Below are positions 33,649-42,761 of a stretch of DNA of 64,000 bases, piece after piece. The stretch is from NCBI RefSeq assembly GCF_003459505.1, contig NZ_QRWD01000001.1, forward strand, positions 12,660 to 76,659, read 5' to 3'. The stretch is from Collinsella sp. AF20-14LB. Its GTDB lineage: Bacteria; Actinomycetota; Coriobacteriia; Coriobacteriales; Coriobacteriaceae. Position 1 is the first letter of the stretch. Each line of letters begins with the position of its first letter. Below the pieces are notes generated by a model. The model did no database searches, was not told the DNA's origin, and saw nothing but the letters and a program-made list of their open reading frames with translations. Both the position numbers and the translations under genes were made by a program.

Positions 33649-35136
33649 CTATCCTTTGCTACGAATCGATTTAAATTGAGAACGTAAACGATTGCGACAT
33701 GCGAATATGCAAAATAAAAGTGCCGCAACGAATGCGTAGCGTACAGGCCCGAGCGTGTAAAGAACGAGCGATATCGCCGCAAAAAGGCATGTCAAAGCGC
33801 CAATAAAGCACAGGAACCTGGCATCATAGATACGAAGGCCCACTCCCTTGCTCTTGAGTGTCTTCTTCATAAACAAGTAATGAAGCATAGCGGTACCTAT
33901 ATAGCAGACAGCCGTAACGTATGCGGAGGCGATATATCCGAACAGCGGGATAGCGATAACGTTTAGGACGATATTCAAAACAGCCGACAGTACCGATGCG
34001 GTTGCCACATAGCCTGCTTTGCCGTAATAAATTTCGACGTTCACAAACAAGGTGTAGAGAAAAGTAAACACGACGCCAGTAGCTATGGGCGGAATACACC
34101 ATATTGCTTCCGCATAATCTCCCGTTGCAAGCACAGCAACGCACTCCGGCGCCAGAAGCATAAGGATAAACACCAACACGGCGACAAGCAGAGCCACAGC
34201 GTTAGACACGCCCGCAATAGACCGACAATCGCCCGATTTCAGCTTGCTATAGAGCCATGGTACAAGCGATGAGTTAATACCGTTGCTGACCATAACAAGC
34301 AAAAGACCTGCGGAGTGCGCCACCCCGTAGATTGCAACTTTGGCGTTGTCGAGAAACCAGCTGATCAGGACTTTGTCGGCTTGATTGAGCAATACCTGCG
34401 ATGCGTAATGCGGCGTAAGGGGCACGCCCATCTTAACCGAAGCACTCCACCAGTCACGGTCAAAGCAGTGCTGCGAGTGCTTAAGAAAGTCAATCATCAC
34501 AACTACCGTGGCTGCTAAGTAAGGAGCGAGATTGCTCACTACTCGCGCAATCACCTTATAACCGCTGGGTGCCAGTTGCACAGCAACTATTCCGATGGCA
34601 ATGCTAGCGATGGAGATACCGAGCGTTACGGTCAAGAGAGGTTTGTACGCATAGTCAAAGCGACGACGGGTAAGCCAAAGCGTGACAATTGCAGAAGTCC
34701 AAATGTCAATAAACATAAGGGAGGTCAGAAGAGTCCCCATGCCTGTGAATGCGTTAATAGGAAACTGGAGCAGGAGGTACAACAGGTAAAACATTACGAC
34801 TAAAGTCGAAATGAGAACTGCCTGGGACGTTGAATAATCAGGACGCTCGTATTCATGATCAGACATGCCCTTGTTGAATACCTCTTGTTGTATATTAAGG
34901 GTAATCACAAGGCCAAACAACATAACCCAAGTTACATAAAGGCTGTAAGATCCATACTCATCGATCGAGAACAACCGTGTAAAAATGGGCATCGATAGGA
35001 CAGATAGCCCTCGCTGAATTATTGCGCATAACGTAAACCACAAGCCCGCTTTCACGGGCAAAGACATCGCGCGGTATTTGGAAACTACCTTATCTAGCAC
35101 AACACTCCAATCGTATGGGTCGGCATTCGCGCTCAT
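33649..35136 (-). CDS. Polysaccharide flippase (Wzx-like)
   Basis: A 495-residue membrane protein with about 12-14 hydrophobic helices. It belongs to the MOP/Wzx superfamily, which flips lipid-linked repeat units across the membrane. The N-terminal segment GLWFTLCAIIQRGLSVLSMP with MPIFTRLFSIDEYGSYSLYV is typical of this family. It sits between the polymerase and a glycosyltransferase, the expected neighbourhood for Wzx. Low GC relative to the core fits horizontally acquired surface-sugar genes. Confidence 0.87.
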   Translation of the reverse strand: MSANADPYDWSVVLDKVVSKYRAMSLPVKAGLWFTLCAIIQRGLSVLSMPIFTRLFSIDEYGSYSLYVTWVMLFGLVITLNIQQEVFNKGMSDHEYERPDYSTSQAVLISTLVVMFYLLYLLLQFPINAFTGMGTLLTSLMFIDIWTSAIVTLWLTRRRFDYAYKPLLTVTLGISIASIAIGIVAVQLAPSGYKVIARVVSNLAPYLAATVVVMIDFLKHSQHCFDRDWWSASVKMGVPLTPHYASQVLLNQADKVLISWFLDNAKVAIYGVAHSAGLLLVMVSNGINSSLVPWLYSKLKSGDCRSIAGVSNAVALLVAVLVFILMLLAPECVAVLATGDYAEAIWCIPPIATGVVFTFLYTLFVNVEIYYGKAGYVATASVLSAVLNIVLNVIAIPLFGYIASAYVTAVCYIGTAMLHYLFMKKTLKSKGVGLRIYDARFLCFIGALTCLFAAISLVLYTLGPVRYAFVAALLFCIFACRNRLRSQFKSIRSKG

Positions 35137-35177
35137 CTGGCACGTTGCCTGCGATTAATTCTCAAAATACCGTTCGG

Positions 35178-36668
35178 TTATTCACAATTGCGATTGTTTA
35201 GAAGCTCAGCCATTGCGATTGGAGCAAGAAGGAAAACGAGCATTGAGAAGTTTTGCGGCATATATCCGCGAATAATAACCTGGAATAGCGCGGGAAAAAT
35301 AACACAGTACATCGCAAGCGCGAGTGAGTTTTTACCCCCTTCAGTAAATAGACCTCGGCAATAACGGCACAGCAACCCAAGAATGAACATGCAAACGATG
35401 ATGCCAACAAATCCAAATTCAACGTAATACTCGCTCAAATTCGGGTATGCAACACCGTCAAGAACAGCTCTTTGTCCGTAAAGATGATTGATGATTTCAT
35501 AAATCATTGGCTGAGGCTTTCCAAGCCAAATCGCACGGGGAATAAATAGCGTTAACGATCCGATAATCATTTGCCTTCCATATAGGAAAGAATGGAGACC
35601 AGGGACTACGCCAAAGATTCCGTAATAGACCTTGAAGTCATCGATTTCTGCATAGAAAGGCTCAAAGAGACCGGCCATATCGACGCCATGCATATCAAGA
35701 CCCGCGCCTGCTCGAATGCCGACGCGAGCAACCTGCATAACGGCGAATATCAGTACGAGTGCGCCAACAAGAACAAGTACATTTGTAAGTGCAGGAGACG
35801 AATTCTTGCGGATATAGTGCAGTGCAGCGCACGCCAATAAAGGAATGAGCAAAGGAGCGCGACTTCCTCCGAAGAAAATCACGCCAAGCATAATGAAACC
35901 AGCAGCAAGTTTGGTAATTCGGTTTCGCCCGAACATATAAATGAGAAGCCAGGCGCTAATTAGCGAGTAACTGCAATATGAAAGAAAACTGAGTGGGCTG
36001 TCGTTAACCGTAAGCTCACCCTGTGAAGCAAGGCCTCCCGATAAAACATATGACAGGCTGAATCCCCTACTCAGTTGATACGCCAGATACAAAGCAAGCG
36101 AAAAAGCATAGATAACGTATGCCGTTTTTACTATTATGTGCTCGTTTGTTACATCTTTATAGAAAGCTTTTAACCTTTTATTCGAACCGTTATTTGACTC
36201 AAGACCATACGCAACTGTAAAAGCAATATGACCAAGCACTACAAAGGTGCAGCCGATTAACGCATATTTGGTGGAATCCACACCGTAACGAACGGTTTCT
36301 CCCACAGAGAGCTGAAACACTGCAGCAACGTGATACACAAGAATATAAACAACTGTAATCATTACGTAAGGCTCGAACATATAAACGGGGCGCCTGAAAT
36401 GCCTTACTAATATTGCAGCAGCAAAATAGAAGCCTTCGAAAGTGAGCGCAATGAAATACTCTGACTCAGCGGGAGTCGTCGCACCAATTGCCTCGAAGAA
36501 TGTCCAAATGGCCCCGCCGATCAATAGTAAAGACAGCAGAAAAACCGTAAGAAACGATTTAGCGCCCTTTGCATAAGTGCGAGCTTTAATTACTCCAGCC
36601 ATCTTAGACACTGTTATGGCATTCAGTGTATTCACCTCTATCATTTCGTTCCCATTTGGAGCATTCAT
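35178..36668 (-). CDS. Oligosaccharide repeat-unit polymerase (Wzy-like)
   Basis: A 496-residue protein with roughly 12 membrane helices and a large loop between late helices (around HGVDMAGLFEPFYAEIDDFK), the usual look of Wzy-type polymerases. The motif FFGGSRAPLLIPLLA resembles the Arg-containing segment in the family. It would link capsule repeat units outside the membrane after Wzx. Such proteins are poorly conserved, so the call rests on topology and position beside wzx. Confidence 0.8.
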   Translation of the reverse strand: MNAPNGNEMIEVNTLNAITVSKMAGVIKARTYAKGAKSFLTVFLLSLLLIGGAIWTFFEAIGATTPAESEYFIALTFEGFYFAAAILVRHFRRPVYMFEPYVMITVVYILVYHVAAVFQLSVGETVRYGVDSTKYALIGCTFVVLGHIAFTVAYGLESNNGSNKRLKAFYKDVTNEHIIVKTAYVIYAFSLALYLAYQLSRGFSLSYVLSGGLASQGELTVNDSPLSFLSYCSYSLISAWLLIYMFGRNRITKLAAGFIMLGVIFFGGSRAPLLIPLLACAALHYIRKNSSPALTNVLVLVGALVLIFAVMQVARVGIRAGAGLDMHGVDMAGLFEPFYAEIDDFKVYYGIFGVVPGLHSFLYGRQMIIGSLTLFIPRAIWLGKPQPMIYEIINHLYGQRAVLDGVAYPNLSEYYVEFGFVGIIVCMFILGLLCRYCRGLFTEGGKNSLALAMYCVIFPALFQVIIRGYMPQNFSMLVFLLAPIAMAELLNNRNCE

Positions 36669-36683
36669 GCCTAATAGCTATTG

Positions 36684-37820
36684 TTAGCTTGCCATGTCGG
36701 TTCTTTCATGCAAGGCAAGAATAATCTCTAGGGCCTCGCATACGTTGCCAACAACATGAGAATCCGTGCGGCGCAATGTTTCCCGGCAGCCGCCAGTGTC
36801 GTAGGATACCACGCGGGTGCCGCAGGCTTCGGCTTCCAAATTGACCGTAGGATAGTTGTCCTCGTTGGTTGGGTTGAAGAACACGTCGGCAGCGGTGTAG
36901 ACCTCGGCGAGTTCTTGGACGGTACCAGTCTTACCCAAGGCCACGGCAGTTGAAACCTCACTTTGCACTTGCTCTATCTGCTTATCGTTCAGACCCACGA
37001 GCACCACGGCGAAGCGGTTACTGTCGAGTTCCTTTGCCAAATGTACGAAGTCAGGCAAGCCTTTGCGCTTGCTCCACTTCGATGCAACGCCCAAAACCAT
37101 AAAACGCTCGCCTATGTCATAGCGCTCACGAAAGTCGCTCGGTGTAGGCTTGAAAACATCGGCATTGATGGTGTTGTGTACGACCTTTACGTCGTATTTG
37201 CCCAAGAAACTCTGCATTACCAAATCGGCAAGCCATTGCGAGGGTGTTATAAGCTGTACGCGCTCAGGCGGCAGCATGGTGAACAAGCGTTTTTTTTGAT
37301 CGAACGACCAGCGCACCGCGCCGTCACCCGCAAGAGTTTCGGGGTACGTCCGTTTTTGCGGACATGAGGTGCACGCGGCGCACCTAGTCTTCCACTGCGT
37401 GCACTTCACATATGTAAAGTAGATGCAGTGCCCCGTAAACGCCCAGCAGTCGTGCAGAGTCCAAACTACCTTGCAGCGGTGGCTCGCAAGCCAATTAAAG
37501 AGCATTTCAATGTTGATGTAGTAACCGAGCAGTAGATGCAGATGTACCACATCAGGGTCTATCTCGTCGAGTTTCGCCAGCAGTCTGCGCGTGATGCCCT
37601 TTGAATGGAAGCCAGGTTTTCCGTCCAAGCGCGTTTGCAGCACGTCGACGCATACCTCGGGATATGAGGCGATGCACTGCATATGCTCATCTTGCTCGAG
37701 GTTGCCGCGAGCCCAAAAAACCCAGGACTCATCATCCCTGGCGATGAGCTCGCGGTGTTTCTTGAATATGATTGAATCAGCCCAACCGCCCGAATACGCG
37801 TTAATCTGAACGTATTTCAC
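36684..37820 (-). CDS. Glycosyltransferase, GT4 family (WcaC-like)
   Basis: 378 residues. The segment VVWTLHDCWAFTGHCIYF followed by a Cys-rich KCTQWKTRCAACTSCPQKR stretch is characteristic of WcaC-like transferases in exopolysaccharide clusters. The C-terminal half has VLGVASKWSKRKGLPDFVHL and the donor motif FFNPTNEDNYPTVNLEAEAC. It starts one base past the wecB-like stop region. The specific sugar is unknown. Confidence 0.86.
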   Translation of the reverse strand: MKYVQINAYSGGWADSIIFKKHRELIARDDESWVFWARGNLEQDEHMQCIASYPEVCVDVLQTRLDGKPGFHSKGITRRLLAKLDEIDPDVVHLHLLLGYYINIEMLFNWLASHRCKVVWTLHDCWAFTGHCIYFTYVKCTQWKTRCAACTSCPQKRTYPETLAGDGAVRWSFDQKKRLFTMLPPERVQLITPSQWLADLVMQSFLGKYDVKVVHNTINADVFKPTPSDFRERYDIGERFMVLGVASKWSKRKGLPDFVHLAKELDSNRFAVVLVGLNDKQIEQVQSEVSTAVALGKTGTVQELAEVYTAADVFFNPTNEDNYPTVNLEAEACGTRVVSYDTGGCRETLRRTDSHVVGNVCEALEIILALHERTDMAS

Positions 37821-37821
37821 G

Positions 37822-38949
37822 CTACTGCTTCCTCCACACCATCTTATTTATAATGCCGGTGTAGCTCTGAACGAGCTTTATCACCTTCACGGCAACGTTG
37901 CGGTCGGCGTAGGCAGGGACCTCTATGCCATCATCACCATTGGTATGCATCGTAACAGCAAGATCGACCGCTTGAAGAACCTGCTCAGCGGTAATGGATC
38001 CAACGCAAAACACGCCAGCGTCCATAGCTTCGGGACGCTCGGTAGACGTTCGCACGCTTACCGCAGGGAACCTGAAATAAGATGCTTCCTCAGGAAGTGT
38101 TCCCGAGTCGGAAACGACGCACAGGGCATTTCTCTGAAGCTGGTTATAGTCAAAGAATCCAAGGGGCTTATGTTGGATAACTCGACTATCAAACTTAAAA
38201 CCAAGATGCTCTATCATCTTGGCGCTCCGCGGATGGCAGCTATAAAGTACCGGAACATCGTATTTCTCTGCCATCGCATTGACAGCATTCATCAAGCTGA
38301 AGAAGTTATCCTCGATGTCGATATTTTCCTCACGATGGGCAGAGAGTAGGATGTACCTGCCGCTTTCCAAACCAAGTTCTTTGAGCACCGTAGATGATTC
38401 GATGTTCGCCATGCAGCGATCAAGAACCTCTGCCATGGGACTACCCACAACGTATGTGTTCTCCGGCTTTACACCGGTATCAAGGATATATCGGCGCGCA
38501 TGCTCGGAATAGCAAAGATTCACGTCACTCGTCACGTCTACCACACGTCGGATGACCTCCTCGGGCAGGTTCTCATCCTTGCATCGGTTGCCGGCCTCCA
38601 TGTGGAATACGGGAATCTTCAGGCGTTTTGCGGAAATCACGCAAAGGCATGAGTTTGTGTCGCCCAGAACCAAAATTGCATCAGGACGCTCTTCAGAAAA
38701 GAGCTTATAAGATTTAGAAATCACATTGCCCATAGTCTGGCCAAGGTCGTCGCCGACCACGCCTAAATAGTGATCGGGCTCTCGAATGCCGAGGTCATCG
38801 AAGAATACTTTATTCAGTTCATAGTCGTAATTCTGCCCTGTATGCACGATAGAGAGGTCGAAGTACTTATCGGCTTTGCGCACGATTTCGGACAACTTGA
38901 TGATTTCCGGGCGGGTGCCCATAACCACCATTAGTTTTAGCTTGCTCAT
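37822..38949 (-). CDS. UDP-GlcNAc 2-epimerase family protein (WecB/FnlC-like)
   Basis: 375 residues with GTRPEIIKLSEIV, HMEAGNRCKDENLPEEV and SDSGTLPEEASYF, the signatures of non-hydrolysing UDP-HexNAc 2-epimerases. It follows a FnlA/CapE-type dehydratase and a reductase in the same operon. The likely role is therefore the last step of UDP-N-acetyl-L-fucosamine synthesis (FnlC/CapG/WbjD) rather than ManNAc formation. The ATG at 38949 lies 2 bases beyond the reductase stop. Confidence 0.88.
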   Translation of the reverse strand: MSKLKLMVVMGTRPEIIKLSEIVRKADKYFDLSIVHTGQNYDYELNKVFFDDLGIREPDHYLGVVGDDLGQTMGNVISKSYKLFSEERPDAILVLGDTNSCLCVISAKRLKIPVFHMEAGNRCKDENLPEEVIRRVVDVTSDVNLCYSEHARRYILDTGVKPENTYVVGSPMAEVLDRCMANIESSTVLKELGLESGRYILLSAHREENIDIEDNFFSLMNAVNAMAEKYDVPVLYSCHPRSAKMIEHLGFKFDSRVIQHKPLGFFDYNQLQRNALCVVSDSGTLPEEASYFRFPAVSVRTSTERPEAMDAGVFCVGSITAEQVLQAVDLAVTMHTNGDDGIEVPAYADRNVAVKVIKLVQSYTGIINKMVWRKQ

Positions 38950-38951
38950 AT

Positions 38952-39806
38952 CTATATCACCTCGTAGTGGGGGTAGAGCTCCTTGTGATCCCTTATCCAA
39001 CCAGCCATCTCGTGCACCTGCTCTGGATAAGATTTAGGACGGTAGGTTGGCTTGAAGTTGGTGCGTACGAGCGTCTTATCTAGCTGCAGGCCCGCATCGG
39101 GAAATATCTCAACGGTTTCACCGCGAAGATCCCGATTAAACAGCTGGAGAAGTTCATATTTGTTGATGGGCCCCTCGGGAACCATGTTCACCAAGCCGTG
39201 TGCTTCTTCGCGCGCCTCATGCTCCATCGCTTTCGCCAGTTCGAGGGTGGTGAGTCCAGTCCAAATTGCCCCCGTGAAGCCCTTAATAGGTCCATTCTGC
39301 TTCATAAACCAGTTGAGAAGCCCTATGCCGTTGGGATTAATGTCTGGCCCGACAATGGAGTTGCGGAACGTCAAGTTCTTTTCATCATCGAGTTCGCCCG
39401 CGGCTTTGGTCCGGTCGTAGGCGCTCCCCCCATCAGGCTTGCTCCACTCAGTGTAGGGACCCGTGTTGCCAGCAAACACGCAGTCGGTACTCATATGAAA
39501 AACGCGCGTTGGCAAGTCGGCAGTCACGTCAGCAAGAAAATGCGAAAGTTCACCGTTGAGCCACGAGGCGTTTGGATTCGTTTCAGCGGCTTTGTTTAAT
39601 ACGCCAATGCAGTTAACAACTACATCGTAGCCATTCCAATCAATCTGCTTAAGGGTATCAACATCTGTTGCGTCACCGATAATTTGTGAATCTAGAAACT
39701 GAAGATCGTGACGAGAGAACCCCGTAACGGAATGACCGGCTTCCTTCAGATATAAAGAAATTAGGTGGCCTGCCATTCCGGAGGCCCCAAGTACAAGAAA
39801 CCGCAA
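38952..39806 (-). CDS. SDR-family NAD(P)-dependent reductase (FnlB/RmlD-like)
   Basis: 284 residues with an N-terminal Rossmann motif LVLGASGMAGH and the active-site pair in SAYDRTKAAGE (Tyr-X3-Lys), as in dTDP-4-dehydrorhamnose reductases. Between the FnlA-type dehydratase and the FnlC-type epimerase it should reduce the 4-keto sugar, as FnlB/CapF/WbjC do. Classical WbjC/CapF proteins carry an extra cupin domain of about 90 residues that is absent here, so this is a shorter variant. Confidence 0.82.
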   Translation of the reverse strand: MRFLVLGASGMAGHLISLYLKEAGHSVTGFSRHDLQFLDSQIIGDATDVDTLKQIDWNGYDVVVNCIGVLNKAAETNPNASWLNGELSHFLADVTADLPTRVFHMSTDCVFAGNTGPYTEWSKPDGGSAYDRTKAAGELDDEKNLTFRNSIVGPDINPNGIGLLNWFMKQNGPIKGFTGAIWTGLTTLELAKAMEHEAREEAHGLVNMVPEGPINKYELLQLFNRDLRGETVEIFPDAGLQLDKTLVRTNFKPTYRPKSYPEQVHEMAGWIRDHKELYPHYEVI

Positions 39807-39808
39807 GA

Positions 39809-40867
39809 TTATTGCACCGCCTCGTACTCACGGCCCTCAAGCGCAAGCTGTACATACTCGGCAGACTTGATCTTGGCAATCGTTCCCTGTAGATCGAGAC
39901 GTTCGGTATTATGGCTCGTATATGCGTCGTCTGCCTGAGTATGGACCTCACCTTCAACGAAAAACTTGTCGTAGTTCAGGTCGCGCGAGTCGCAGGCGAC
40001 GCGGTAGTAGCCGCCCATGTCCTCGGCGCGCAGGCGCTCCTCGCGGGTCATGAGGGTCTCGAAGAGCTTCTCGCCGTGGCGGGTGCCGATCACCTGGGTG
40101 CCCACACGGCCGAAGACCTCCTGCACGGCCTCGGCGAGGTCGCCGATGGTCGACGCCGGCGCCTTCTGGATGAACAGGTCGCCGGGGTTGGCGTGCTCGA
40201 AGGCGAACTGCACCAGGTCCACGGCCTCGTCCAGGTTCATGAGGAAGCGGGTCATGTTGGGGTCGGTCACGGTGAGCGGCTCGCCCTTGCGGATGCGGTC
40301 GATGAACAGCGGGATGACGCTGCCGCGCGAGCACATGACGTTGCCGTAGCGGGTGCAGCAGATGGTGGTGCGGCCGGCGCCGTTGCGGGCGTTGGCGTAG
40401 ATGATGGACTCCATCATGGCCTTGGACTTGCCCATGGCGTTGATGGGGTATGCCGCCTTGTCCGTGGACAGGCACACGACGCGGTCCACGCCCTCCTCGA
40501 TGGCGGCGTGCAGGACGTTGTCCGTGCCGATGACGTTGGTGCGCACGGCCTCCATGGGGAAGAACTCGCAGGAGGGCACCTGTTTGAGGGCGGCGGCGTG
40601 GAAGATGTAGTCCACGCCGTGCATGGCGTCGCGCACGCTCTGGGCGTTGCGGACGTCGCCGATGAAGAAGCGCACCTTGGAGGCGAGCTCGGGGGACCTC
40701 TCCTGCAGGCGGTGGCGCATGTCGTCCTGCTTCTTCTCGTCGCGCGAGAAGATGCGGATCTCGGCCAGGTCGGTGTCCATGAAGTGCTTGAGCACGGTGT
40801 TGCCGAACGAGCCGGTGCCGCCGGTGATCATGAGGGTCTTGTCTTTGAAAGTAGAAGTGTTAGTCAT
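39809..40867 (-). CDS. UDP-GlcNAc 4,6-dehydratase/5-epimerase (FnlA/CapE-like)
   Basis: 352 residues. The NAD motif TGGTGSFG lies at 15-22. The active site STDKAAYPINAMGKSKA has Met in place of the usual SDR Tyr (M-X3-K), diagnostic of the CapE/FnlA/WbjB group that starts UDP-FucNAc synthesis. The segment AALKQVPSCEFFPMEAV is also typical. The region 39950-40860 is markedly more GC-rich than the genes on both sides, so this gene may have been swapped in by recombination between related clusters. Confidence 0.92.
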   Translation of the reverse strand: MTNTSTFKDKTLMITGGTGSFGNTVLKHFMDTDLAEIRIFSRDEKKQDDMRHRLQERSPELASKVRFFIGDVRNAQSVRDAMHGVDYIFHAAALKQVPSCEFFPMEAVRTNVIGTDNVLHAAIEEGVDRVVCLSTDKAAYPINAMGKSKAMMESIIYANARNGAGRTTICCTRYGNVMCSRGSVIPLFIDRIRKGEPLTVTDPNMTRFLMNLDEAVDLVQFAFEHANPGDLFIQKAPASTIGDLAEAVQEVFGRVGTQVIGTRHGEKLFETLMTREERLRAEDMGGYYRVACDSRDLNYDKFFVEGEVHTQADDAYTSHNTERLDLQGTIAKIKSAEYVQLALEGREYEAVQ

Positions 40868-42079
40868 CTATTGCGCGCCTTTCATCGTCAAAACGAGTAG
40901 CTTTTCGATCTCGTTCATAAACCGTTGTTTGGTGAAATTGGCCTTGTAGTAAGTGCGGCCATTCGCACCGCAGGATGCATAGGAGTCGGAGTTATCCAGA
41001 AAAACCTTCATGAGCTTCGCCAGGCCTTCAGCATCGCCGGCAGGAACCGCCTTGCCGCACCCAGAATCGTTGATTACCTGCGCTGCGGAACCGTCGATAG
41101 AGGCAAGAATCGGCTTGCCAGCAGCCATGAAACCTTGCAGGCGACTGGGAAGCGTCGAATTGATTCCAGGGGCTCCGGGAACATTAAGCGTAAGCAAACA
41201 GCAATCAGCGTTGCGATAGTAGTTCGGCATCTCCTCGTACGGACGACGCCCGTGGAACACGACATGCTTTTGCAGCTCGTGTTCAGCAACATACTGTTTG
41301 CAGTACGGCATGGCGGAACCGTCACCTACAATGTGCAGCTCGAAATCATCGCGGTGCTTAAGCGAGTTCACGGCCTCTAGCACGCATGGCATGTACTGAA
41401 GCTTGCCTATGTTGCCCATAATCAAGAAACGCACCTTATCCGAAGGACGCGCGGTAAGGTCCATGTCCAGGTATGAATCCTCGGCGTATTGCGGCAGGTA
41501 AAATACCTTATCTCGGCTGATTCCGAACTCCTGATCAAAGTAATCGACATAGGAGCTGGCATTTGTCGCGCTAACGTTTGCCTGACGGTAAATCTTCGAG
41601 CTCATAGCCTTAATAAGTGGCAACGCGAAGTTGAACTTGTCGGGTAGCATCGCCTTGATTGCATCAGGCCAGATGTCGGCGCAATAAAGGAACACGGGGA
41701 TGCCGGTTCGTTTTTTCATTCGCATGGCGGGTTCGGACATAAGAACAGGAGACAGCTGATACGCGAATATCACGTCGAAATCGCCCGGAAGTTTACCAAT
41801 CTTTTTATCGGCCTCCCGCATGTAGCTGATGTAGTTCTTCGCAAGTCCTCTGATTCCGGACTTCCTGGGAATTTCCTCCACGCGAATAATGTTGACGCCG
41901 TTTCGAACCTGCTGGCGGTTCTTGCCGTGCATGTATTCCTCGGGCACAACGCCCTTTGGATAGTTAGGAATACCAACAAGCGCAGTCACTTGGTGGCCGC
42001 GCCGTACAAGCTCCTCGCATATCTCGGTTATCTGAAAATGTTCCGGCCAATAATGCTGGCAGACCATTAGAATTCTCAA
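40868..42079 (-). CDS. Glycosyltransferase family 4 (WbuB-like, possible FucNAc transferase)
   Basis: 403 residues beginning at a TTG (42079) that shares TTGA with the stop of the preceding gene. The peptide then opens LRILMVCQHYWPEHF, the typical N-terminus of WbuB-like transferases. Further motifs are GIPNYPKG, FAYQLSPVLM and NSTLPSRLQGFMAAGKPILA. WbuB-type enzymes transfer N-acetyl-L-fucosamine in O-antigen clusters; the FucNAc synthesis genes next door support that use. Earlier ATG codons at 42151 and 42130 lie inside the upstream gene and are unlikely starts. Confidence 0.86.
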   Translation of the reverse strand: MRILMVCQHYWPEHFQITEICEELVRRGHQVTALVGIPNYPKGVVPEEYMHGKNRQQVRNGVNIIRVEEIPRKSGIRGLAKNYISYMREADKKIGKLPGDFDVIFAYQLSPVLMSEPAMRMKKRTGIPVFLYCADIWPDAIKAMLPDKFNFALPLIKAMSSKIYRQANVSATNASSYVDYFDQEFGISRDKVFYLPQYAEDSYLDMDLTARPSDKVRFLIMGNIGKLQYMPCVLEAVNSLKHRDDFELHIVGDGSAMPYCKQYVAEHELQKHVVFHGRRPYEEMPNYYRNADCCLLTLNVPGAPGINSTLPSRLQGFMAAGKPILASIDGSAAQVINDSGCGKAVPAGDAEGLAKLMKVFLDNSDSYASCGANGRTYYKANFTKQRFMNEIEKLLVLTMKGAQ

Positions 42080-42720
42080 CGTCCTGTCCTTTTCTTTCCA
42101 AACATTGCACCGAAAGTGCCGGTAAAACATCTCCAGTCCATGCGGAAGCACCTGTTCCGCACGTAGTGGAGTTCAATCTTCTGGCGCAGGCCGCTCTCGA
42201 AGGTCGCGGCGTTGCGGTCGGTGGCCTGCCACAGGCCCGTGATGCCCGGGGTGACGCTCAGCAGCTCCGCCTTCTCCTCTTCGGAGAAGTGCTGGTCGAG
42301 CTCGTCGCGCGTGATGGGGCGCGGGCCAATCACTGACAGGTCTCCCTTTAGCACGTTGAGGAACTGTGGCACCTCGTCGATGGAGCACTTTCGGATGAAC
42401 CGGCCCACCTTGGTGATGCGCGGGTCGTTGTCGACCTTGCGCTCCACCTCCCACTGGTGCAGCTGCTCGGGGCTCAGGTACTTGCGCACGTCGTTTGCAT
42501 CGAGAACCATGCTGCGAAGCTTAAGCACGCGGATCACCCGGCCTCCCCTGCCCACGCGCTCCTGTGTGTAGACCGGGCAACCCGGTGACTCCGCGCATAT
42601 CGCGGCGCAGACACAGGTCATGGGAATCGCCAGCACCGCGGTGCATCCGGCGCTGAAGGCTATGTCGAACGTTCTCTTGCATATGCGGTAGAAGAGGGTC
42701 CCCGTAGGTTTCCTAGGCAT
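42076..42720 (-). CDS. Priming sugar transferase, second copy (PglC-like)
   Basis: A 214-residue bacterial sugar transferase. One membrane segment lies near residues 15-40, followed by VLKLRSM, VGRFIRKCSIDEVPQ, GPRPITRDEL and PGITGLWQ, the signature of polyprenol-phosphate hexose-1-phosphate transferases. It lacks the N-terminal multi-helix domain of WbaP/WcaJ, so it is the minimal monotopic type. It would load the first sugar onto undecaprenyl phosphate. A paralogue stands just upstream; the two share the core but differ at both ends. Confidence 0.88.
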   Translation of the reverse strand: MPRKPTGTLFYRICKRTFDIAFSAGCTAVLAIPMTCVCAAICAESPGCPVYTQERVGRGGRVIRVLKLRSMVLDANDVRKYLSPEQLHQWEVERKVDNDPRITKVGRFIRKCSIDEVPQFLNVLKGDLSVIGPRPITRDELDQHFSEEEKAELLSVTPGITGLWQATDRNAATFESGLRQKIELHYVRNRCFRMDWRCFTGTFGAMFGKKRTGR

Positions 42721-42761
42721 GGGCTAGCACCCCGCCATCGGAAAAGTCTCGGGAGATGCCT

